NCBI GenBank assembly: GCA_019155205.2
Contig: JAHNZQ020000308.1
Span: forward strand, 5,791,798-5,855,797
Reading direction: 5' to 3'
DNA length: 64,000 nt
DNA from: Gracilaria vermiculophylla
Taxonomy: Eukaryota; Rhodophyta; Florideophyceae; Gracilariales; Gracilariaceae
Part shown: positions 44,278-55,763 of the stretch, one piece after another
How positions within the stretch are numbered: the first letter of the stretch is position 1
How the letters are laid out: each line of letters opens with the position of its first letter
The notes under the pieces: generated by a model
What the model saw: the letters and a program-made list of their open reading frames with translations, nothing else
Databases searched by the model: none
Told to the model about the DNA's origin: nothing
Position numbers and translations under genes: made by a program

Positions 44278-47200
44278 GTGATGGCGAAGCGAAATTTCAA
44301 AGTTTACGCTGATCCAGGACTGAAAACGCAGTATATGGTGAGATATCTCACGGTCCGTGACAGTGCAGCAGGCCTAAAATGCTCTATCGAGTCGGTACTA
44401 CCTCCGCCTTTCTGGTCCGGCATTCATACCCAAGCGGTACCCGACGTCTCGGACGCGAACAACAATTCATTAGAAAACGGCGAGGACGATTGATCTGGTT
44501 GACCCATTGGGAAGATGGTTGGTCAAGCTCATTCTCATTTTATGCCGTTCTCTGACCGTGCCTGCCCTCCTCGAATGCGACTACTGCGACAGGTTAGCAG
44601 AGGCTATACGCCCTCGCCTGAAACATGTGAGGTTTGAAGATGGGTCATCAATCCCCATCGTCCTACAACCGCTTCGGCGAGATTTGAAAAAGCAGGTTTC
44701 CCTGCCTGCCGCGCATAAATCGCCGCCGGAAACCCGGGAATGGATCAAGCTCCGCTTTGTGAAATCAGTGACGACACCCCCCGCCACGCAGGTCGTTGTT
44801 CAGGTCAACTCCCTTCGACACGATTCAAGGGTTATTCAGCCGTCAAACGCGTTGTATGAGTGGAGGAATCGCGTAGTCGCGGATGGATGTGTGCACGTCG
44901 TTCCAAACTGCTTATTTCGGAACTTTATCGAAAATCTGAGCGACACACCGCAGTATCTGGCAGAAAAACGTGTGGATAGTTTCGTTACGCCACATCAGTT
45001 GGCGATGATCTCCACAAGGGTGAGAGCCACCCAGACATTTGGGCTCGCATCAGCAAAAGATGGGAAGGCCCCCGACGCGGAGGGGAACTCCGCCCCCATG
45101 TAGATCTCGATCTACCGGAACGTACCGCGGAAACTGGAAAGCCTGACTACCAGGATAGTGCGGCCTCGCCGAACCCACGTCTGACAAGCTATGATCGGAG
45201 TGACCCTGTGAGAGCTCTCGAAGAACTAGATCTACCTCATGTGCCGGCCTCACATTGGGAGCGTCTCGGCGCAATGTGGCGGGAATTGACCCCGATGTGG
45301 GACTGCCCAATTGGCGAGATAAAGTGCAACGAACATCGGATAGATTTTGTACACAACACTCAGCAAACCACGCAACCCCCATACAGAGCTGGGCCGAAGG
45401 CTTGGAAGGAGAAAGAATTTCAACTGGAGCGCATGTTCCGTGCCGGAGTCATTGAGCCAGCACAGTATCAATGGGCTATCTCTGTGGTCCTTGCGCTTAA
45501 AGCAGACGGTTCGTGGAGTTTCTGCGTAGATTACTACCGGCTGAATACCGTGAATAACCTGGATAACTACCCGATCTCTCTAGTGGACAAGTGCATACAC
45601 TCACTAGGTGATACTACCCAGTCTACCGCTCTCGACGACAGTTTAAGCTACTGGCAGATCCCCGTCAGGGAAGAACACCGTGAATAAATGGCGTTTGTGT
45701 GCCATTCCGGGTCCAACCGATTCACGTGGATGCCTTTTGGTCTGACCAATGCACCCGCAATGTTTCAAAGAGCTATGGATATCCATATAAACCGATTCAT
45801 ATGGCGGACTTGCCTTGTGAACCTAGACGACATAATCATCTTTCCCACAACTTGAATGATCATTTCACCGACGTGTAGGACGTGATGATGGTACTTCATG
45901 ACGCAAATATCACCCTGAAGCTCAGGAAGCTCAGGTTTTTACAGATAACGTGAAGTATCTGGGTCATTTCATACGTCCCAAATGGCTTATGATCGAAATA
46001 GTTCTAGACAAGTCTCTCACTGAAGGGCAAGAACCCCAGACGCAAATGGAATTGAGATCCTTCCTTGGATTATTCAACGTTTACCAACAATTAATACCGA
46101 GTTTTTTGGATAGCGCCGCACCGCATAACGCAAAATTGCGCAAAGGGCAGCCGTGAAAGCTCTCGAAATTCACCACTGGTCAGTCGGTTGCTTTTCATTC
46201 CCTGATCAGGGCAATGAAAACAGTTTCAATCTTTTCACTCCACATGTTGGGCCTTCCGTACTCCCTGGATACGGACTCCAGCGACCTTTAAGTTGTTTGT
46301 GTTCTATCACAGAAAAATGCAGAAGAGAAGTGCCCACCAATTTGATATCGGTCTCGGACTCTCAACGTTCACAAGGGGAACTGTTCTTTCTTGGGGAAGG
46401 AGGGCCTCGCCGTGATGCCGATGCCCTCCACACTGTGTACGTTTCTAACTAGGGTCCACTTAACTGTATTGACGGATCATTCCTCCTTGATTAGGATGAT
46501 GAACATCGTCGATCCTTCAGGTCGCCCAATGCGGTGGAGGCTCCACGTGGTGGAATTCACGTTAGACGTGGTTTACAAAAAGGTTGCAAAGGACGTGCAA
46601 GCCAATGCCCTGTCACGTTTGCGCACTAAGGGAGAAGCCGTTGGCGACGCGGACAAGGACGAGATCCCCTGCTTCGTTGCCGAAGGGATTACCCCAGAAG
46701 CTTCGCACTGGACACACGATGAGGCAAGCCGGGGCGAAATCGACGAGATACTCGCCTCCGACAACGTCAAGCACCCTCTGCAGGAGAAATAAACGCCTAT
46801 CAGTTCGGGGGGTTTGATGCGAAAACAGTTCGGGGACACGTTCTACGTCGAACTCCGTTCTCGTATGAACGATGGCGAAGATCTACCTTTTGAGGTGAAC
46901 GAAACGGGCTATCTCGTCCAAAACGTCGAGGGTCACCAACAGAATGTCTTGCGTCACTCCCCACGGCATAAAGTGCTTCAACGATCACATTACCCGAAAC
47001 TCGGTGGACACCCAGGTTGCAGGAAACTTAATGTAACCCTTCGTCGGGACTTTTATTGGCCATTGATGGCAGTGGATTGCTACGCAGCTGTGTTGTTCTA
47101 CACAAAATGCGCAAAGAACTGGGTCAAACTTCGGAAGCATTCCAAAAAGTTCAGGTTTTTCCCTCCCAGGGCCTCTCTTGATTTTGTCTCCATCGAACTT

Positions 47201-47943
47201 CTCCGCCCGCTCCTGAAGACAAAAAAGGGAACAGCTTTCTGCTCAAAATTACCGTCCGCTTCTTGAAACTTGTTCGGACAGTTCCCTTAAAGACGATCTT
47301 CGCTTTCGCGGTTGCACAAGCGTTCATAACGCACTGGTTCTTTGTGTCTGAGCATCCTGGCGAAGTTCTATCAGACAACGGTAATCGGTTCTGTAGGGAA
47401 TTTTTCAAGACGTCTGCAGCGTACTGGATGTGAGAAATCTCTTTCCCAAGAACTATTAACCGCAACCTAACGGGCAGGTTGAACAGTTTCACCCCACACT
47501 ACTCCCGTCGCTGCGCAAGTATCTTGCGGATCACCCCACCTCGGGGGATCTCTTCACGAATGCCGTGACATATGCATACACTACGCAGGTACACCGGACT
47601 ACTGGCCTTACTCATTTTGAGCTTTTCTTGTCGTAAACGCCTCTATCCTTGGCATTGGAACCGCATGCACAGGCGGATACGTTCCAGTCAGTCGGCAAAT
47701 ACCACTTACGGTGGAAGAATGGGCTTGCCAAGCTCGTACCGATCGCCCGGAAGGCGATGGAGTGCGCTCAAGACGCATGTTTGCGGAACTTTGATGACCA
47801 CCTGCGTAGTCACCCGCAAGAGCATGTTAACCCTGGGACCTACGTGTCTGTCTGCAAGGAGCTCTTCAACATCCATAAGGATGGAAGTCGCCATAAACCC
47901 TCGCCGGTGGCGGGTGGCCGCTTCCAGGTTGTCTCCTCCGACT
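44278..47943 (+). pseudogene. pol: Pol of the 12-kb gypsy element
   Basis: Reverse transcriptase fragments: 45208-45687 with KEFQLERMFRAGVIEPAQYQ, SFCVDYYRLNTVNNLDNYPI and SLSYWQIPV, then past a stop FTWMPFGLTNAPAMFQRAMD and LVNLDDIIIF (the LDD motif). RNase H: TVLTDHSSLIRMM and a following conserved block to 46790. Integrase: a zinc-binding region (SHYPKLGGHPGCRKLN ... YTKCAKN), SLDFVSIELL (first Asp), VLSDNGNRFC (second Asp) and PQPNGQVEQFHP (Glu). After it a GPY/F-like end (HKPSPVAGGRFQVV). At least eight stops or shifts. Protease is not clearly visible in the degraded 44278-45100 part. Confidence 0.8.
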
Positions 47944-48124
47944 AATACAAGGTGTTAATAGCCATTTGCGAGAACAGGACCGCCTGTCAGGCGAATACAT
48001 CGTAAAAGCGCATCCTCCCTAACATGAGGTCTCACCGGTCGACGATGCTTCTGACCTGGCATCCAGCCTTTCCAACACTACGGTCTCCCAACCTCTGGTG
48101 CTTTGAGACCTCACGCGGGGGCTT

Positions 48125-49120
48125 TTGGGCCTTCCGTCATCAGCGGGCTTCCTGGCTCTGCGGACTCGCCCGCTCGCGCTGCTACGTGCATCTCTCAGTG
48201 GCAACCCCGCAAAATGGTGGTGGCTTGTCTATCGGTTACCGACTCATCTGAGGGCAGGGAAAGCTGGCCGCTCAATCGTGGATCAGAGTTCTTCGCTGTC
48301 GAGACGGTACGCCGTTTTTGCGCCATCCCTTGCTCTCTGGAGCAGCGCTGGAAACGCGGAAGAGGAAAGGCGTATTGCTACAATTGCGGACGACCCTACG
48401 GAAATATCTGTGGAGTCTGATGCCGCACCGTCGCGGAATCGTTTGCACATTTCGGAGGCGGATTATGAACGCACCCGTCTCATCGATCCGTTTCAGACGC
48501 GGCCAGTTGGCGCTCTCGTGGACGACGTGCTACCACCTGCTGAGCAGTCGCAAAACGCAACGCGGATACGCGCGTCCGGAGGACTAGCCAAAGCGAGCCC
48601 GGAACCTCACAAGAACTCTTTTGCACCTCGTATTAAACACCGAGAAGAAAAGAAAATGGAGCAAACGCCTTCTTCGAAAAACCTGCTGAGAGACATATGG
48701 CGCTACGACGGGAATCTGGAAGTCCCAGACGTGATAAGTACTCCGCAGGGCCGGGACATGTACACTCAAGAGTATGTCGTTCAAAATTGTCGGACACGAA
48801 ATGGACCGCCAGGGAAGGGCCTAATACCAAGTCCGCTGGCACGGATACGACCCAAATTTATATATGTTAGAACCATTCGAGCATCTACCCCTCTAGGCGG
48901 TTTTATAGTATCACTGCAAGGCGGGAATCTCTATTCCATGGGTACTGCGCCAGTCTTAGGTAGGATAAGAACCACAAGAACAGAAGAAGCTCGACTCATC
49001 CATGAAGTGCGGACGTTGACGGTAGAACATGGCCTCACCTCCCCTCTCTTTTTCGCCAATTTTACTCATGGTTTTTTCACCCCGCTCGCTGACTTCATCG
49101 CGCACTGCGAGCCGCCGTGA
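48125..49120 (+). other. Extra sense open frame between pol and 3' LTR
   Basis: A frame without stops for 331 codons, unlike the broken pol upstream. It has no ATG until 48656, from which 154 codons remain (MEQTPSSKNLLRDIWRYDGN...). The first half is rich in Ser, Arg and Ala; the second includes YVRTIRASTPLGGFIVSLQG. No integrase, envelope signal peptide or transmembrane segment is evident. It could be an extended Pol tail, an accessory ORF or the mirror of antisense coding. Confidence 0.35.
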
Positions 49121-49308
49121 GCACGGTTTTTTCATCGATGGTTGCACACTTTCCAATATGCGCCGGTGACCATCGCTGGATGCTTGGTTGCGCAAGAGCA
49201 AAGAACAAGTGCAAGCAAAAAAGGCCGCAAGGCGTTTTACTGGAGGACACAAGTCGCATGCGTTTTCGCTGCTACCATATCCGGGGAAGTTCTCATGACG
49301 CTGAACGG

Positions 49309-50034
49309 CTACCCGTGCCTCTCCAAAGACTGGATACTCTCGTCAAGGTGGTTTGCGAGGGCCTCGCACATAACGGCTACATCCTTCAGAATCTCGCTAG
49401 GGCAAAGCCCGAACTCCCAGAGGAAGTGAGCGATGACATCGCTTCGAGGCACAGAGTCCGCAGGAAAGACGGAGGAATCTGTAACTCCCGCCTTAGAGGG
49501 CGGATTCACCAGAGTAGCCGGGCGCGAGGGAGCATTCGGAGTACGGTCCTCAGGATGATCTGCCAGAGCGGCAGCGCTCTCGTCAGGCCGGGCATCTTCC
49601 TCCAGCGCGGTGTACCTCTGCACGACAGGCGCTACGTCTACGCCGTTGTTGGCTTTACGCGACTCGAGAATAACATCGTTAACCGCTGCAGCAGGTTTGT
49701 GGTCTACTATGGGGTCATCCTCCACATAGGCTGGGTGATAGAATTCGGCGTGGACATAATCACAAGGGAGGTCAGCAGACATTCTCCAGGCCGTATTGCG
49801 ATAGGCCTTCGTCTCCGCGCCACTGATCTCCGTGCACTCTCTTAGATCCAAGTAGAGGAAGTCGCCCGAGTCCGCGGTTGTAAGCTTGAGACTGGAGTAG
49901 GATCTGTGATGCGGCTGGCTCAGTTGGGAGTTCTGTCCCGGCAGTTTGTCCCAAAGAACTCGGTAGATGTACACTAGCAACTCTAGCAATTCGTCCTGGT
50001 TGGTTTCACCTCCGATGGGGATCCTCACGTCCAA
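49309..50034 (-). other. Extra antisense open frame between pol and 3' LTR
   Basis: An open minus-strand frame of 241 codons (no ATG at its start) includes DELLELLVYIYRVLWDKLPG, SGDFLYLDLRECTEI and VIAHFLWEFGLCPSEILKDV. Looking further upstream on the minus strand the same kind of protein-like sequence continues, with stops, through 50260-50030 and again at 51002-50703, suggesting a longer antisense gene of about 1.9 kb that has decayed. Antisense ORFs between pol and the 3' LTR are known from some plant gypsy lineages (Tat/Athila group); whether this is related is unknown. Confidence 0.4.
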
Positions 50035-51293
50035 GATACGGATGGAACCCCGCTATCGCGGTCGGACAAACCAAAGACTGCATTGGTTGTTAGCCTCGGA
50101 AAGGATTAAAGCCGCAGTGCAGGCCACCGACTCTGTGATGACGACAGACCCGTACCCAGAACAGGGATCGTCCACCGCGGAGGAGGTAATATACGTCAGC
50201 ACCGGGGAGAGCTCAACGAAACACCCCACCCTGCCTCAACAGGGACCCACACATCTATAGAAGGAACATAGCGCAACCTGCTGTAACGCGACGCGATGCA
50301 TTCGATCTCCTTGTTCTGAAACGGTACAAGAAAACGGGTTCTGGGTCTCCAATGCCGCTCTTTACCGATTAAGTTTTGAAGGAAACGTGATCGGCTCTCC
50401 CGGAAGAAGTACCAGAATTCAGCTCCGATGATCGGCTGCGTCTAGCACGAAGCCTCCTGGCGTACCCGGACACGGTCCCGCCACTCGATGACCTCCAGTT
50501 GGTGAGGCATAGCGCAGTACCTAATTTTGCCACGCATGCGGTTGAACAGGACTTCGAAGGACACACCGTTCCCCATCGGTGTCTTAAACGAGGCGCAGAA
50601 CTGCTGGAGGTGCGCAATTTGGATCATCATGAAATGGGTCTCTCCCAAGAATTCTCCGCGACGGCGGGTGAGAACATGAGACGGTACCTCGATACGGTTG
50701 CGTCAGTCCCAGAACATGGTTATTACTCTGGGAGGTCTTCGGCAGGGGTCACCTGAGTTGTCGCTATACGCATCAAGTAGCGGCTCGTCGCGGAATGCGA
50801 TCGAATAGAGCAACGGAGCCTGTCTGATTATCGAGGTTCCTTGCCTAGTTCTCTGGTCGGCCGCCATGATAACGTTGTAAGTCTGCCAGTGTTGTACTGG
50901 GGTTTGACCAGGAGAAACGGCACCAATTGGTTTGTGCAGAATGACCGGGTTTCTCGAATTCGGCGTGTCCGAGGTTGGAGTATCCGCACTAGGGGCTGAC
51001 ACATTTTCAAGTCCCTCGTTGGGTGCTTCCTCTTCGGGCGGAGTGCGAGTACGCGCTGGGATTGGAACCGAACGGAAGCCTGTTACGACCTTTGCAGGGT
51101 GTTTCAGAGTGCTTTCGGATATGTTGCATTCGTTGGTAACGGTTGCCGAAGCTGTCGGAGGGGATTCGCAGTGAGCGCATGCTGGCCGCCGAGGCGAAGT
51201 TACGGAAGTTAGCGAGTTGGGAATGCTCCTATAGCCGCTCTACGTCATGGCTCTCACTCGTCGAGGTGCGCGCCCCGTCTGAAGGGGGGAAAA

Positions 51294-52131
51294 TGAAGTG
51301 CAACGCCCTCCCGGGAGGTTTTTCTTTGGAACTTTGCCAACTCCCCGGATTCCTAGTATGCCGTAACTATGAAAACGGATAATGTCGCAGGCTTGATCCG
51401 CGTCCTTTTGCGCACTGGATCTCGGAGAAACCCATTCGGCGCGTGTCCAGCGACGCGGAAGACGCGTGCGGCCCAACGAACTTCGTATGGTCGCCAGCTG
51501 ACCACTGCCTTGCATGGCTACTTTCGTATTTTTGCTTTTTTATTTATGTAGTTATTTCGGCCTACTTGGCCCTAGAGCTAAAATACTCTGCGCGACGTTA
51601 TTTTGGGCCGTCGCACCCAGTAGAGCGGGGGAAGCGGGATCTTCAATTTGACCTTGCCACCCCCGCGGGTAAGGCTCTCCACCTTGTAGACGTACGCCGT
51701 GGAGTACGGAAGCCAGCCGCCCGTGATGCCAAGAACGATTGTCTGGACTATTTTTCCCTTCTTCCATGTTTGCGCTCGTACGAGAGTATCCCCACCGGAA
51801 CTCCAGTTTACCCCTTTCGGACTTCGTCCACTTCTCGCTCAACGCGGCTTGCCGGAAACCCGCACGGCCCAGTGTATTACCCGGCCACCTCAAAAGAGCC
51901 CGATATTCTATAGAGAGTTGTCACCGAACATTACAGAAACTCTCTCAATTACAGGACTTGCCGGATCCCCGGTTTCTATATTTGTCTTTCTTCTGCAGCC
52001 GTTGCGAAAGCTTGGTCCTGGATCTACCCCCGGCTCGTACGCCCTGTCCAAAGACGCCTCTGCCCCAGAACAACCTCGGGAGAGAACGGTTCGAACATCC
52101 TTTGTAGTAATTTTACTTTTGGGGTATTGCA
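51294..52131 (+). repeat. 3' LTR of the 12-kb gypsy element
   Basis: An 838-bp partner of 40139-40976, preceded by the polypurine tract at 51280-51293. Confidence 0.88.
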
Positions 52132-52825
52132 GTTCAGACAGCATTAGAACGACTGCAGACACAGTATGGACCGCATGGGTCCGGCAACCGCTTGCTAGTA
52201 ATGGGTCCAAGGCCTGCAGGTCAGCAAAGCCTGTTTCTTTATTCAGCTAACATGCTAGATGACTGTAGAAACAACAAGAATTCGAAACTTAGCCAGATAG
52301 TGCTTTTCTTCACTGAGCAGTGGGAAAGGAGCTCACGCACTTGATGAAGTATGATGCGGAGCTCCAGCTTCCGACCAACCATTTAAGTGGCAATACAATA
52401 AGAAATTATGGCTCCCGGCACGCAGTTTACGACACTGTGCCGGCATCAATCAAAAGCTGCTAGCTGTACGTATTTGCCACTGGTTAGTTTTGACTTGACA
52501 ACGGACACGGCGCATGCCAAACCATGAAGTCTTTCACTCCCTGTATTGCACTTCTACGTACCACTTGGTCTCTCCGTCCAGGGTTCGTCTCATCTGCGCT
52601 CTCTAGACCAGTCGCTTCATTTTTGCCAACCAAATGGTTATCCGTGAGCCGCTCGCTGTATCACACTTTGTGCGTTTCGATACAAAACGCCGTGCTTTCT
52701 GTTCCTTTCTATTACATGCGGAGATAGATGCCTGATTTTCTTTCTGCGGATGGATATGGCTGGATTTTGAAGCATTTATTTAAGCCAATGCAGTCTTCGT
52801 GAGTGTAATGGCAAGCGCTATCGAC
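52132..52825. other. Intergenic between gypsy and copia elements
   Basis: No supported gene; a 67-codon plus frame at 52524-52727 has no domain. Confidence 0.4.
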
Positions 52826-52830
52826 GCCAT

Positions 52831-53876
52831 TGTTGTAGAAGAAAGTAGAAGCTTCTTGAAAATAGTAAAGAGCTAGAAGGATTGGCAAGTTTTGAAGTGC
52901 AACGCCCTTCTGGGGGATTTCTCACGACTTAGTCGGTACTTGCACTCCGAAGAGGTATGGTTATTTTATGATGGTTAGCGCAGCGGTTGGTCGCTGAGGT
53001 GCACGCCGGACTGCAGAGTCACACAAGTGGGTACAGTAGGGGTGCATGGCATTGCTGGACAAATTAGATATTTTACTCAGATAATTTTGGGCGGCGCGCC
53101 CCACTGTCAGGGTGGCGCGCCGACTACAGTATATATACCCCGCTATGGCGGCTGCCCAGTAAACCCTATGACGGCCCCAAGAGGGTTGTGGCTCTGAACT
53201 TTTCGGCCTCCGGCGTTGCTTAGCGCTGCTGCGTGTTAGCACCCGTTTGCACGGCAGTTCATCCTCCCTCGAGACTTAGAGAGTGTCTCCACAACTTGTG
53301 TCTATCCCTTACCGACATTGTCGTGTACTCGCCCCAGTATTGGGACCTGTTTTTGTTGCTCTTTTCGTCCCGTGCCCACACACCGGTGGACACGCTGTCG
53401 CTCCCGGTACCTACCGTACCCCTTCTCTGTTACTCGCATGCGAGACTCCATACCGATTTCTCGTGATTCCGGCCACTTCGTATTGGAGAAATCTCAGACT
53501 CAACACTCTAGGTAACCGCCTGAAGGGCTGCCCTCGGTCTTACCAACCGGCTTCGCCGTGGCACGCCCAGAGTGGCTCTGTCTGCTTTGCTACCCAAGAA
53601 GGGGAAGATTCCGAACATCTTCGTGGTGTTTTCCCGCCTCTGGCGTTGCACTACAAGTTTGTAGAAGATTCTATGGAAGAACACAATCTGCAATATTATT
53701 GGTTAATATAGAAAAGATATAGAACTATACTATAGAGTAGAAGTGATGTCGGATACTATACAAGAACGATTCTAGCACTACGTTTGACGGAAGAAAGAAG
53801 TCAAGCAGGGTATTTCAGATAAAAGGAAGATTGCGTTGATTTAAGTCTATCAAAGCATTGTACTGCACAACGAGCA
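52831..53876 (+). repeat. 5' LTR of the copia element, split by an insertion
   Basis: Pieces 52831-52892 and 53661-53876 together align with the 3' LTR through GGAAGATTGCG and CAAAGCATTGTACTGCACAA. The last few bases differ between the two LTRs, so the exact 5' LTR end is uncertain. Confidence 0.82.
52893..53655 (+). repeat. Solo LTR nested in the copia 5' LTR
   Basis: It starts TGAAGTGCAACGCCCTT, as do the LTRs of the 12-kb gypsy element, and ends TTGCACTACA, as does the solo LTR at 41072-41952. AGTTT flanks it on both sides (52888-52892 and 53656-53660). Length 763 bp. Contains GGCGCGCC twice around 53093-53122 in an inverted arrangement, and TATATATA at about 53134. Confidence 0.9.
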
Positions 53877-55760
53877 TTAGGATATGAGCCCAGCCCACGC
53901 ATGAGCTATTTATCGTCGCTAGTACAACTGTTTTAAAGACAAGCTATCCGGTGAAGCGATGAAGAACGTTGATGAAGTTGAGCGAAGTGAAAACGTCGAA
54001 GATTCTATCAACTCGGACATCAGAACAATTTAGGAATTTTTGAAAATTGCTGTACTGCACTGTAGCAGGGCAGAAAAAATCGCTCGGAAACCAGAATTTG
54101 GCAGAATCCAGAGAAATCAGAACTTTTCGAAATCTTTTGTCCTGTCCATCAGAAAATCGTTCAATATAGTTCAAAACTGAAATAACAGGAATAAAAAAAA
54201 CCCGAAGTTTTTGAAAATTCCTATATTGGACGGTGAACAAACGTTGAAGTCCATTTCGAGCGAAACCCAAAGAAAATTGCTTTTGTCAATACCTGTACAA
54301 GGGACATATAAGTCTATTCATTGAAAGAACTAGACAACGTATTAGTGAAATCATGGAAGCAGATGATAGAAGCACGTTCAGCCCCAAGAAACGAAATGGA
54401 GAAAATTAGTTCTCGTAGAAATTTCGCATGACAAGGTATCTAAAGGAAAAGAGCTATTAGAAAACAGTAATTGGAGAAAAAAATAATGATGTTCTAGAAG
54501 AAAAAGCATTAATTGATATTTATTTCTCAGTTGACGATTATCAAGCAGTATGTGTTGAGTCCTATGAAACTGGAACAAAAGCCTGAGAAATATTATCAGA
54601 ATTTTACGAAAATAAAGGTATGGCAGACAAAATGGATATTGAAGAACAATATCAGTCTAAGAAGTGTTGAAAAGGAGAATATAGAAAAGAACATATTGAA
54701 GAACTGAAAAGTTTAAAGACAGAACTACAATAGCTTGGGATACAAAAGTCTAAAAAAGAATACATAATGAGAATTTAAAGACGTTTACCGAAAAGCTATG
54801 AACGCCTGGTTGTGGCATTGGAAAAGATCGCAGAAAAGTTAAGTGCTGAAGAAATACGCGCTAAAATACTAACGTACGTGAAGAATCAAGCAAAAAGAAA
54901 AAAATGACTCAAATGAAAGTTTTGGCACACTTTTACAAGGAAAGTCTCCTTACAAACATAGAAAGAGCTTCAATTTTAAATTTAATTACAGCAAAAAATG
55001 GTCACACTATTTACAACTGTTGGAAAGGCAAAACTAATCAAAATAAACTGCCCACCGAGAAAGGGACAGATAAAAACAGTAAAACTTTTTCAATGGCGAA
55101 TAATGATCCGACATAATGACTAGGAATGTAGTGTTTAGATTCTGGTGCATCACTTCATGGGAAAAATGATAAAAATTGGTTCACAGAAAATAGTATTCCA
55201 AAGATTGACTATAATGCAATAAGGCCTGGAAACGGAAAAACAGTGTACTCTGTCAAAAAAGGAAATGTTGATATGGAAATACTACAAAATGAGACACTAT
55301 TTCGTATATGAGTCCAAGATGTACTGTATGTGGCAGAAATTGCAATAAATATATTATGTATTAGGCAAATAAATGAAAGAGGACACAAAATCTATTTCAA
55401 GAACGGTTTATGTTCCGTAACATTGAAAACTTCGAAGGAAACGCCATTTAAAGTCAGATAAGACAATGGGAGGTATAGATTTGAAAGCTTCAAGATTATC
55501 TTAGAGTAAAATTCAGCATATGCTGCCACTTTTACGGAAGTAAATCTATGGCATGCAAGACGGGGACATCTTGGAAGAACTGTTTTAGAACAACTGATTT
55601 CTAACAAAACGGCCCATGGTCTACCCGAAAAGCTTGAAAAGCAAAACATAAGTTCATGCATAGGATGTGCTCTTAGATAAATGACTTTCAAATCATTCAT
55701 CGTCTCAGAATATTTCGTTTTAATGAAAAACTGGAACTCATACATACAGACCTATGTGGC
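53877..55760 (+). pseudogene. Gag-protease region of the copia element, heavily decayed
   Basis: Short frames only. The AT- and Lys-rich translations, for example VHHFMGKMIKIGSQKIVFQR (55146-55205, protease to pre-integrase area) and WHARRGHLGRT-like sequence near 55550 (pre-integrase zinc region), follow the copia layout. Too many stops for a gene model. Confidence 0.45.
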
Positions 55761-55763
55761 CCT

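Larger units (their letters stand above)
40139..52131 (+). mobile_element. 12-kb Ty3/gypsy LTR retrotransposon with extra ORFs
   Basis: LTRs at 40139-40976 and 51294-52131 are both exactly 838 bp, start TGAAGTGCAACGCCC and end TGCA, though well diverged inside. A polypurine tract GAAGGGGGGAAAA sits just before the 3' LTR. Gag, protease, reverse transcriptase, RNase H and integrase fragments follow in gypsy order between about 42.3 and 47.9 kb. Between integrase and the 3' LTR lie about 3.3 kb with a long sense frame and long antisense frames. The flanking 5 bases (GGCAG and GTTCA) do not match. A solo LTR is inserted in the leader. Base composition is clearly richer in GC than the neighbours. 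Confidence 0.88.
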
